A stretch of DNA of 64,000 nucleotides from Legionella nagasakiensis (GTDB lineage: Bacteria; Pseudomonadota; Gammaproteobacteria; Legionellales; Legionellaceae): contig NZ_CAAAID010000011.1 in assembly GCF_900639915.1 (NCBI RefSeq), positions 39,487-103,486 of the forward strand, in the 5' to 3' direction. Numbering within the stretch: position 1 is the first letter of the stretch; each line of letters opens with the position of its first letter. Below are positions 19,402 through 27,837 of the stretch, one piece after another. The position numbers and the translations under genes are program-made. Under the pieces are notes generated by a model. It saw only the letters and a program-made list of their open reading frames with translations, was not told the origin of the DNA and ran no database searches.

Positions 19402-22395
19402 ATGCAAACGAATCTCTATCTTCAATTTGAACAACAGGCAAAGCAGACGCCAAATTCTCCTTGTTTGAGTAATGGTGACGTCCAACTCACCTATCAGGGA
19501 GCCCTCACCAAAATCATGGTCATTTCACAGCACTTGCATGCCAATGGCGTACAAGCAGGCCAAGTCGTTGCACTTTACTGCGAGAAAAACATTGAAGCCA
19601 TCTTGTGCTTTCTTGCCATTGCCCGTATTGGAGCCACCACGCTCACATTGGATACAGCCTTTCCTCCAAACATGATTGCTTTCATACTCACTGATGCCAA
19701 CGTTCGCTGGATAATCAGCAGTCAATCATTTCCTTTTGACAGTAAATTACCCCTACTTACACTATCGCAACTTACTTCATCACCCGAGCAAACTCATCCA
19801 AGTCAAGCGGATTTCCTAGCAAAAAAATTACCGCCAGCCACATCCATTGCTTGGATTGTTTATTCTTCCGGAACAACTGGAAATCCAAAGGGAATCGCAA
19901 TTTCCCATCAAGCCATATTATCGTCTATTTTTAGCCGCTATACATTCAGCGACTATCAACAAAACGATAAAGTAGCATGCTCCATTTATTTTTTTTGGGA
20001 AGTCTTCCGGCCTTTATTTCGTGGTGCTTGTGCCTATGTCGTGCCGGACGCTTTATTGCTGAATGTGAGACAATATATTCTTTTTATTGGGCAACAAGCC
20101 ATCACCGAAACTTTATGGACACCTTCTTTTGCGCAAATGTTATTTCAGTGTTTATCAGAAGATGAATTAGTTCAACTGTCATCCCTTAAACGGGTATGGC
20201 TAAATGGTGAAGTGGTCTGTCGACAATTAGCAGAAGACGCATTAAATAAACTCGCTCATGTACATTTTTTCAATCTTTACAGTATTTCTGAAACCTTTGA
20301 TGTCTCTGCTATGCCACTTGCCAAACAAAAAATATCCCAGGATGGTTTTGCAAGTATTGGGTATGCGCTTCCAGGTGTCAAAACCTGGGTTTTGGATAAC
20401 AATCAGCAGGTTTGCTCATCCAATCAAGTGGGAGAACTTTATATCAGCAGTCCTTTCTTAGCCGAAGGCTACCTCAATCGTGATGATCTGCAACAGCAAT
20501 CATTCCTCACCTTGGATAATCTGGGAGATGGACAGCGATTATTCAAAACCAAAGACACGGCTTACCAAAATGAAGCGGGTGAGATTTTTCTATTAGGCCG
20601 TAATGATCACATCATTAAATTACGAGGCTATAACGTTTCTCTGCTTGCTATTGAAGATGTTATTAAAAGGGCATTGCCTGTTCATCAATGCGTCGTTACG
20701 GTGGAAGGCAACAACCCCATTAATCAAATCATAGTCGCAGCAATACAAGCTCAAGATGCGATAAAATTTATTGATATTTACGCATTGGAGGTTGCTTCTG
20801 GATTGTCCAGTAAGTTGCAGACAATATTGAGTGATTTTTTACCACATTATGCCATTCCCACAAAATTTTTCCTGGTAGACACCATTCAATGGAACCGTTA
20901 TTCCGCGAAACTGGATAGAAAAAATATATTACCAGTGACTTCTGGAAAGAAAAATGCGGAACCAATAAAAGCAGGATTAACCATGCCTGTTACACACTTA
21001 AATGAAATCCCTAATTCTAATGCCGCATTGCTAAAGCAGCTTTGGCATGAAATTTTACTTATACCCGTCATTCTGATCCATGAGGAGAGCGATTTCTTTG
21101 CTTTTGGCGCAAATTCTTTGCAAGCAATTCAATACGTACAACGCCTTAATCAACAATTTGGTTTAAACGTTGAACCAGCAACCGTATATCAACAATCAAG
21201 CTTCGCAGCACAATTGCACTGGCTTGCAGGCAATACCGTCCAGCAGGAAACGCTCGCCGAGACGATTCTAGAAGATATTCAAGTAACATTCAAACAGCCA
21301 GCAAAGCCTTGTCAATACCATGATTTATCGCTTGCCCAACAGGTGCTCATTACCGGCACTACTGGTTTTTTGGGAGCGCATTGGCTGGCTTCATGCTTAT
21401 CAAACACCAATTGCACATACTATTGTCTGGTGAGAGCAGATAACAAACAAACTGGCTTGGAACGTCTTAAGCAAGCATTTAAGCAATATCATTTAGATGA
21501 TTCATTGCTTAATAAGCGCGTTGTTGTGCTTAACGGTTCATTAACTCAACCAAAGTTAGGATTACCCGATAAGGATTGGATGTTTCTAACAGAACATATG
21601 GATTTAATTTTGCATGCTGCGGCCACGGTCAATCTACTTTATCCTTATACCACCTTAAAAGCATCGATGATAGATGGCACCAAAACGCTGTTGAGCCTTG
21701 CAACGACGCATCGATTAAAACCTTTCGTCCTGATTTCTTCGGACGCAGTCTTCGCCAAGCAGCAAACCTACGACAGCCATAATTTTCTTTCAAAAGAATC
21801 CATTCATGACTTAACTTACGGCTATGCACAAGCAAAATGGGCACAGGAACAATTAGTTAAAAAAGCAGCACTTGATTGCCAATTACCTTATCTTGTTGTC
21901 CGTTTGGGAAATCTTTCATCATCCTTGACTTCTGGTGTCGGCAATAAAAATGATGCCAACTGCATGCTGATGCGTTTCATTAAGAAACTAAAAATCATTC
22001 CTAGTCAATTGTCACTTGAATTGACTCCCGTTGATAAAATTGCAAACTATTTAACCAAACGATGCCTCACGAAGATAACGAATCATGTTTGCTCACTCAC
22101 TGACTTCAACGTCGTAGATGCAAGAAACATACGCTCACTATTAGCGGAATATTCTTTACACATGATAAGTCCCGCACAATGGCTCGAAGCATTGCAACTC
22201 CATGACCCCACTCTATATACTTTATGGCAACTCGATAATTTATTTTCCGCTAAATATTATACGTTTGTACCAACACCTGAAAGAAAAGAACTCACGCAAT
22301 GGTTTACACTCACGCAAGATGAATTGCAATGTGCTTTGTATCTTCTGGATGGCAGCATCCCAACCCCATCAACTACCTATGAGGAAAGTCTATGA
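19402..22395 (+). CDS. NRPS-like adenylation-thiolation-reductase enzyme
   Basis: About 997 residues, one module. Adenylation domain: IVYSSGTTGNPKG (A3), NLYSISETFD (A5), GRNDHIIKLRGYNVS (A8) and an NRYSAKLDRKN A10 region keeping the Lys. Thiolation domain: DFFAFGANSLQAIQYVQ with the phosphopantetheine Ser. Reductase domain: VLITGTTGFLGAHWLASC (NADPH Rossmann) and the YGYAQAK catalytic Tyr/Lys. There is no condensation domain. Such enzymes activate an amino or carboxylic acid, tether it, and release it reductively as an aldehyde or alcohol. A TTG at 19390 is an alternative start but ATG 19402 begins a normal A domain. It overlaps the next gene by 4 bp (ATGA), implying coupled translation. The substrate is not predictable by eye. 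Confidence 0.88.
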   Translation: MQTNLYLQFEQQAKQTPNSPCLSNGDVQLTYQGALTKIMVISQHLHANGVQAGQVVALYCEKNIEAILCFLAIARIGATTLTLDTAFPPNMIAFILTDANVRWIISSQSFPFDSKLPLLTLSQLTSSPEQTHPSQADFLAKKLPPATSIAWIVYSSGTTGNPKGIAISHQAILSSIFSRYTFSDYQQNDKVACSIYFFWEVFRPLFRGACAYVVPDALLLNVRQYILFIGQQAITETLWTPSFAQMLFQCLSEDELVQLSSLKRVWLNGEVVCRQLAEDALNKLAHVHFFNLYSISETFDVSAMPLAKQKISQDGFASIGYALPGVKTWVLDNNQQVCSSNQVGELYISSPFLAEGYLNRDDLQQQSFLTLDNLGDGQRLFKTKDTAYQNEAGEIFLLGRNDHIIKLRGYNVSLLAIEDVIKRALPVHQCVVTVEGNNPINQIIVAAIQAQDAIKFIDIYALEVASGLSSKLQTILSDFLPHYAIPTKFFLVDTIQWNRYSAKLDRKNILPVTSGKKNAEPIKAGLTMPVTHLNEIPNSNAALLKQLWHEILLIPVILIHEESDFFAFGANSLQAIQYVQRLNQQFGLNVEPATVYQQSSFAAQLHWLAGNTVQQETLAETILEDIQVTFKQPAKPCQYHDLSLAQQVLITGTTGFLGAHWLASCLSNTNCTYYCLVRADNKQTGLERLKQAFKQYHLDDSLLNKRVVVLNGSLTQPKLGLPDKDWMFLTEHMDLILHAAATVNLLYPYTTLKASMIDGTKTLLSLATTHRLKPFVLISSDAVFAKQQTYDSHNFLSKESIHDLTYGYAQAKWAQEQLVKKAALDCQLPYLVVRLGNLSSSLTSGVGNKNDANCMLMRFIKKLKIIPSQLSLELTPVDKIANYLTKRCLTKITNHVCSLTDFNVVDARNIRSLLAEYSLHMISPAQWLEALQLHDPTLYTLWQLDNLFSAKYYTFVPTPERKELTQWFTLTQDELQCALYLLDGSIPTPSTTYEESL

Positions 22396-23120
22396 GTGAG
22401 TGGCAAAATAAAAACATTCTCATCACTGGTGCAAGCAGTGGGATAGGACTTGCATTGGTAAAAAAAGCGCTCGCCGAACAAGCTTGTGTGAGTGCTTTTA
22501 GTCGTTCACCATGTCATGAATTACAAGCATTGAATACTGATTCCCTTTTATTAACACGAGGTGATGTAAGCAATAGAGAAGATGTCGCACGATGCATTCA
22601 ATCGACGCTAATGCAGTTTAAAACCATTGACGTTGTTATCAATAATGCAGGGGCCATGTATTACATGGACATCACTCAACCTGATTACCAACAGATGAAA
22701 ACCATGATTGAAACCAACTGTTTTGGTTTTATCAATCTCGTACAAGAAGCTCTGCCAGCCCTCTTGCAAACCTCGCAAGGGCATTGGATCAATATCACTT
22801 CGGATGCGGGAAAACGCCCATTCCCCGGGTTGGCTGTTTACTCCGGAACGAAAGCCTTTGTGGAATTTAGCGCAAGCGCCATGCGCCAAGAGCTCATCAA
22901 ACACAACATCAAAATCACAAACATTCAGCCTGGAAATGTACAAACGTCGTTGCATACCAAATCAACTCAAACTAAAGCCATTGCTCAGTATGGCACCACG
23001 AACGCCGGCCAATATTTATCAACGAATGACATTGTAAATGCAGTCAGCTATGCTCTCTCCACACCTTTTCAGGTAGCAGTGAATGAAATTCTGATTGAAC
23101 CATTTGCTGAAAGCATTTAG
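22392..23120 (+). CDS. Short-chain dehydrogenase coupled to the NRPS-like gene
   Basis: 242-residue classical SDR. TGASSGIG is the nucleotide-binding loop, NNAGAMYY the NAG motif, and YSGTKAF the YxxxK active site preceded by NITSDAG (catalytic Ser). The ATG overlaps the stop of the NRPS-like gene (ATGA), so the two products are made together. The likely job is reduction or oxidation of the aldehyde or alcohol released by the reductase domain; this is inference from context. Confidence 0.88.
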   Translation: MSEWQNKNILITGASSGIGLALVKKALAEQACVSAFSRSPCHELQALNTDSLLLTRGDVSNREDVARCIQSTLMQFKTIDVVINNAGAMYYMDITQPDYQQMKTMIETNCFGFINLVQEALPALLQTSQGHWINITSDAGKRPFPGLAVYSGTKAFVEFSASAMRQELIKHNIKITNIQPGNVQTSLHTKSTQTKAIAQYGTTNAGQYLSTNDIVNAVSYALSTPFQVAVNEILIEPFAESI

Positions 23121-23171
23121 GGCATTAAGAATCGTTGTGAAGCCCCAATCAAAACTTACCCATACACAGAA

Positions 23172-23379
23172 TTATCCACAAGTTTTGTGGATAACAAACT
23201 TTAAGTTTAAACGAAAGAAAATCGCTAAAAACATTATACAGACTTGCAAAATATAAAAAACTCGATGAGTATTAAGACTCGCTGAAATAACAGGACTAAC
23301 CGTTATCCACAGATATGGAAACCAATAGAATACTAAGCTAATCGTCGTAACAAATATAAATAAAAAAAACAGTCTTGAC
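23172..23379. promoter_or_regulatory. Triple DnaA-box-like element, copy 1 (inverted orientation)
   Basis: TTATCCACA at 23172-23180 and its complement TGTGGATAA at 23186-23194 form an inverted pair with a 5-bp spacer. A third perfect TTATCCACA lies at 23303-23311, 108 bp on. AAAAAAAACAGTCTTGAC at 23362-23379 is the reverse complement of the block found in the other two copies (38434-38799, 41082-41447). The architecture and spacing match those copies although the intervening sequence has diverged. The stretch 23121-23448 holds no gene. Perfect matches to the E. coli DnaA consensus are seen directly; binding is inferred. Confidence 0.6.
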
Positions 23380-23448
23380 TTGAATTTTTTTTATATTTTG
23401 AAAGATGATCAGGACTTATATATTGTTAAAACAGGTGAACATTATTTC

Positions 23449-24144
23449 ATGATGATTGAAATGGATGGGTATTCCGTCGAACTGATAAGAAAACGGATTA
23501 AAAATATTAATCTTCGCATTAACACGAAAGGGCAAGTAAAAGTCAGTGTACCAATGCGGTGTTCTGACGCAGAAGTTTATCATTTTCTTCAAGACAGGCA
23601 TGAATGGATTGACCGCCACCGCAAACGACTGAATGCTTCTCAAACTCATAAAATACCTCAATTAACATCAGGTGAACAACTTTTCTTTCTAGGTAAGGCC
23701 TATGAGTTACAGATTTATCCTGATTCAAACAAAAAAAGCGTTGTTCAGGACGAACAATTTATTCATTGCCATATCAAATCTGGCGCAACCATCATCGATA
23801 AACGCCTTTTGTTAAAAACCTGGTATAGACAACAAATGAAATCCACACTTCCAGCGCTTATCAAAAAATGGGAGCCCTTAATCGGCGTACAAATCAATGA
23901 CTGGGGAATTAAAACCATGAGAACACGCTGGGGCTCTTGTAACATACGTGTAAAAAGGATTTGGTTAAATTCAACTTTAATTCAAAAACCACTGGAATGC
24001 CTTGAGTACGTGCTTGTCCATGAAATGGTTCATTTGCTGGAGGCAAGCCACAACAAGCGATTTTACCAACTGATGAGCACCTTCATGCCAGAATGGTTAA
24101 CTCATAAAAAGCAGTTGGCAGCAAGTCCGGCCTTTTTTATATAA
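23449..24144 (+). CDS. YgjP/SprT-like zinc metallopeptidase family protein
   Basis: 231 residues from ATG 23449, chosen because AGGTGA lies 10 nt upstream and the protein then begins MMIEMDGYSVELIRKR as family members do. Longer frames start with TTG within the noncoding element. The C-terminal motif VHEMVHLLEASHNKRF holds the HExxH zinc site, preceded by TRWGSCN, the family signature. This is the M48-related YgjP (DUF45) group, often genetically linked to restriction or modification but here alone. Substrate unknown. Confidence 0.85.
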   Translation: MMIEMDGYSVELIRKRIKNINLRINTKGQVKVSVPMRCSDAEVYHFLQDRHEWIDRHRKRLNASQTHKIPQLTSGEQLFFLGKAYELQIYPDSNKKSVVQDEQFIHCHIKSGATIIDKRLLLKTWYRQQMKSTLPALIKKWEPLIGVQINDWGIKTMRTRWGSCNIRVKRIWLNSTLIQKPLECLEYVLVHEMVHLLEASHNKRFYQLMSTFMPEWLTHKKQLAASPAFFI

Positions 24145-24299
24145 ATCCCACCTGCTGCCACCAATCTTTTTAATGTATTAATCACAATAAATCAATCAAT
24201 TACTTATAAGTTACCATTTAAAAGCTAAGATATTATTGGTTTTCATATAGACATCATGATAAAATATGGCACAATTTTTTTCACATAGCTTGTAGCTTT

Positions 24300-25865
24300 A
24301 TGTTGAAATACAAGAATAATTACTTTGTCTTGAAAAACCCGCCACCCTCTTTATGGCAATCGCTGCTTCGCATCATTAAAATTCCTATATCCCTTCCGAG
24401 CTGGATTGTCTCTTTTTTGTTGGCCCGGGCAATGACAAACATCATCTTAAGCCCTACCTATGCGAAAACACAAAAACCTATCCACCTTGTGCATTTTTCG
24501 GATGATCCAACAGAAAAAGGTACGGTAGTTGTTAATCTACTTCCAAAATCCCCTTATAAAACTCTGCGTGATTACTTATTGAAATTTAGCAGCGTGTTTC
24601 ATCTTCCCTTTCTGGCCAAACTTAAAAAAAGACAACTTAGTTTAAAAAATGCCAAGGATAAAGCACATATTGACCATATCATCACTGAAATTGATTTGCT
24701 GCTTGCCGGGCAATCCATGGTAGACAAATGCAAACTCAAGACATTCAATTGGGGAGACATCCACTTAAAAGGCCTGGAATACCTTGGCGACGACCTGAGG
24801 AACTATTTATTTAAAAAACTCCGAACCAAATATGGCTCTGAGGTGGATACTTCGCCTGCAGCAAACATGGACTTTTTTACTCTGGAAACACCAGATGACG
24901 CCGTACTTGACTCTGTTGCTTTATCAGCAGAATCCGAACAAGACAAGCCCATGGCTGAGCGAAAATTCGTTATTGTTTGCCTTGCCAATGGCCAAAGCTA
25001 TATCGATTGGCTTAAAGATTTTAACTTCTCGGCAAAAGAAATCGGCTGCACGGTCATCGGCTTTAATTATCGCGGGATTGATTACAGTCAGGGAATGATA
25101 TGGACGCAAAATAATATGATCGATGATGCCATAGCTCAGGTTAAGCGCTTGCTGGCACTCGGTGCAAAAGCAGAAAATATTGGCTTGGAAGGCATGTGTG
25201 TTGGAGGAGCTGTTGCCACTATTGCTGCCGCAAAGCTGCATGAAGAAGAGCTTAAAGTGAAGCTCTATAATGAGCGCTCCTTTCGCTCCGTTCCACGCTT
25301 TCTTGCAGGCACCGTCTTACCCAATGCAAAGAGTAATCCCTGGAACCCCATTACCTGGGGACGATATTTAATAGTAGGCTTTGTATACGTCGTACTCACC
25401 CCAATTATTTGGCTTGCCGGATGGCGTTTGGATGCCGCAAGTGCCTGGGACAAAATTCCTTTGGCAGATAAAGATTATTCCGTCATCCGTAACACCATGG
25501 ACGTGGATCCGAAAGCCCCAAAAGACGACGGGATCATCGAAGACAGCTGGGCATCCATAGCCTCCCTGATGGATGAAAAACGAGCAGGTATCATTGAAAA
25601 AAAACGGCAGAAGCAACCGCTCACGGAAGAAGAAGAGCAGTTACTGTCCGATCAACCTGAAACGCACCAGTTTAAGGTAAACCCTCGGGTCGAACTTAAA
25701 AATAAAACCCCTCATGTCATTGCTCGCCGACACCTGATTCAAACCGATGGACCATTACATATGCACCAACATATGGTTGCAAGTTTTAAAAGTAAATTTT
25801 TTCGAACACCTACAAATCTAAATCCTGAAACAATCATAGGAACTGATTATGCCTTACCGTTATAA
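24300..25865 (+). CDS. Alpha/beta-hydrolase-like orphan with Cys at the nucleophile elbow
   Basis: 521 residues. The central part includes a typical hydrolase strand and elbow (ENIGLEGMCVGGAVATIAAA at about residues 295-315), where the usual Ser is replaced by Cys (GMCVGG). A hydrophobic helix near residues 355-385 (YLIVGFVYVVLTPIIWLAGW) may be a membrane segment. The N-terminal region is basic and amphipathic. Legionella SidB/Sdb effectors have a similar lipase-like fold, and this could be a distant relative, but I cannot confirm that. The last 17 bp overlap the following glycosyltransferase gene, so the two form one unit. Confidence 0.6.
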   Translation: MLKYKNNYFVLKNPPPSLWQSLLRIIKIPISLPSWIVSFLLARAMTNIILSPTYAKTQKPIHLVHFSDDPTEKGTVVVNLLPKSPYKTLRDYLLKFSSVFHLPFLAKLKKRQLSLKNAKDKAHIDHIITEIDLLLAGQSMVDKCKLKTFNWGDIHLKGLEYLGDDLRNYLFKKLRTKYGSEVDTSPAANMDFFTLETPDDAVLDSVALSAESEQDKPMAERKFVIVCLANGQSYIDWLKDFNFSAKEIGCTVIGFNYRGIDYSQGMIWTQNNMIDDAIAQVKRLLALGAKAENIGLEGMCVGGAVATIAAAKLHEEELKVKLYNERSFRSVPRFLAGTVLPNAKSNPWNPITWGRYLIVGFVYVVLTPIIWLAGWRLDAASAWDKIPLADKDYSVIRNTMDVDPKAPKDDGIIEDSWASIASLMDEKRAGIIEKKRQKQPLTEEEEQLLSDQPETHQFKVNPRVELKNKTPHVIARRHLIQTDGPLHMHQHMVASFKSKFFRTPTNLNPETIIGTDYALPL

Positions 25866-27738
25866 GCCCCATTCGCATGTAAAAATTTGGTTGAGTAACA
25901 ACCCAAACGTTTTCATGAATTTTGAGAATCAAACCCGGCTCATTGAAATGCGCGAAAAAAACCCGCGGGATGTCATTCACTTAGTCTACGATTCAAGCTT
26001 ATTAAATGCTCAAGCACTGACTGAATTGGATGAATTTTGTAGAGAAAACAACATCACTCCTGTAGATGCCAATGCCGAATCATTCAAAGAGCAACTTCAA
26101 ACAGCCAATGAACTTAAGTTATATGAGTTTTATAAAGATGAGATTTCCCATTTAAAAGAAGGCGGCAATTTAGGCGTTGCCAGTGATATTCTACGATGGT
26201 TACCGTCTTGCTATCGGCTAGGCACATATACGGATTTAGACGTGCCTCTGGATACCGTAAAGCTTCCAGACACCATTCCTATTGATGCGCCTTTATTATT
26301 AAATATTGGTACTTTAAGACTTGGAAAAAAAGAAACGCTGATTACTCTTAACGAATACATTGCCGTCGTTGATGAGGAAGCAGCCAGGCCTTATATAGAA
26401 CAAGTGCATGCAGGACTGGTAAAAAAATTAACAAGATACCATTCTGATTATATTGAGAAAACTGAGGAATCTTTTAATAAAGACGGCTTTCTCAGCAAAG
26501 TATTGCTAGGCTATATGAAAAATCGCGCGGAATCAGCCTACATTCAAAAATCAACCGAAATATTTCCACATGAACCCGGAATTTCTTCACGAAAGCTCCG
26601 AGCTTATATTAATGAAGTAATGACCAATAAAGAGAACTATTTAGATTTTCATAAAACTTCCCCCGAAGAGCCCCATGAATCAGTCATCAAACGCTTAAGA
26701 GGAGATCTTAGAAGTCAACTTGGTATCATCAAATGGTTATTTTTTAGGAAAGAATATAACGAAATAAAGAAAGTACTGTCACAAAATGATGACCAATTTA
26801 CCGCTTCTTTAATGAAAAAAGAACGCTCGCTTTATTTAAAATCGATCGTCATTTGTACGACCGGTCCCATCGAAGTGGCAAACAGCCTATATGACGGCTA
26901 TATCCTAAGCTCAGAGGAAGTCAATAGCATAGTTCGCCCCTTAACATTTAGCCATTATGGCCTCCATCACGCCTTTCTATCCAGAAATGTTATTCCTTTG
27001 CATGAAAACATCTTTGGGATGCTGAGATATCTTGGGGCTGATGTCGGTGAATTAAATGATTCTTCCTGGCTGGAAGAAGGCATGAACTTACAGAAAAGTC
27101 GGCAAGAAAAGCTTCTAGATCACCGAAAGAATTTAGCTGAACAACTACCTTCTTCTTTAGCAGTGATAAAGCAAGACATTGAAGCACACATCAAACAACT
27201 TCAGCAAGATTCACAAGGTTTTTTTAGTTTTTTCAGACGCGCTAGAAGAGAAGCAAAAATCAGAGCACTTCAACACGTATTGACCTGTTTTCTTCCAGAG
27301 GAAAAAACCTTTGATATTGCGCAATTTAAACGAGTTTTAGCAGATCTGCAACCCGTGAAAGAACAAGTATTTGCTGGCTTTTTCTTTCGTCGTACCCAAA
27401 AACTCATCGAACGCCTAGAGCAACTTTGCCACGATGCTGTGGTATATCGTCTGGCAAAAGATAAAAAAATAACAACGGCGGTTGTTGAGACACCAGCATC
27501 ACTTAATTCTAAAGTACAAGCGCGTTTGCTTAAAGAGCAACGACCAAAACCCCATGCGCAGGAAATCACCAATGAAATAAGTCGCAGACGCCCTGCACCC
27601 AGTAAACATGCCGAATATAGGCCTTCATTCACTAGCACCAAGCGATTACGCTTCCTTACCCCATCCCCCCCATTATCTGACAAACCATCCGTTGAACCGC
27701 ATCAACCTCAACCGCCCAGATCCCATCGTATTAATTAA
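25849..27738 (+). CDS. DXD glycosyltransferase, toxin-like
   Basis: 629 residues. The N-terminal about 300 residues are a GT-A glycosyltransferase of the type seen in clostridial glucosylating toxins and Legionella SetA. The diagnostic segment is NLGVASDILRWLPSC followed by YTDLDVPL, with the metal-binding DLD at residues 129-131. The middle is helical; the last 80 residues are Pro-, Arg- and Ser-rich, as in many exported effectors. Overlapping start with the hydrolase-like gene points to co-translation. A role in modifying a host protein is inference. Confidence 0.8.
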   Translation: MPYRYKPHSHVKIWLSNNPNVFMNFENQTRLIEMREKNPRDVIHLVYDSSLLNAQALTELDEFCRENNITPVDANAESFKEQLQTANELKLYEFYKDEISHLKEGGNLGVASDILRWLPSCYRLGTYTDLDVPLDTVKLPDTIPIDAPLLLNIGTLRLGKKETLITLNEYIAVVDEEAARPYIEQVHAGLVKKLTRYHSDYIEKTEESFNKDGFLSKVLLGYMKNRAESAYIQKSTEIFPHEPGISSRKLRAYINEVMTNKENYLDFHKTSPEEPHESVIKRLRGDLRSQLGIIKWLFFRKEYNEIKKVLSQNDDQFTASLMKKERSLYLKSIVICTTGPIEVANSLYDGYILSSEEVNSIVRPLTFSHYGLHHAFLSRNVIPLHENIFGMLRYLGADVGELNDSSWLEEGMNLQKSRQEKLLDHRKNLAEQLPSSLAVIKQDIEAHIKQLQQDSQGFFSFFRRARREAKIRALQHVLTCFLPEEKTFDIAQFKRVLADLQPVKEQVFAGFFFRRTQKLIERLEQLCHDAVVYRLAKDKKITTAVVETPASLNSKVQARLLKEQRPKPHAQEITNEISRRRPAPSKHAEYRPSFTSTKRLRFLTPSPPLSDKPSVEPHQPQPPRSHRIN

Positions 27739-27837
27739 TACGTGATAAACTCCAGAATCATGAGGTAAGGATACCTCCCCTTCGAATCCATGTTTACCTC
27801 CCGAACAAAAAGTATCCTCTACGGCAAAATATGGGTT

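Noticed and set aside
23172-23311. The chromosomal replication origin
   Set aside because: DnaA-box-like sites are present, but only three per copy, no AT-rich unwinding region with 13-mers was recognised, the element is repeated, and no dnaA, dnaN or gidA gene is nearby.
24803-25241. Leftward frames inside the hydrolase-like gene
   Set aside because: Antisense to a long, well-supported coding region and without ribosome sites.
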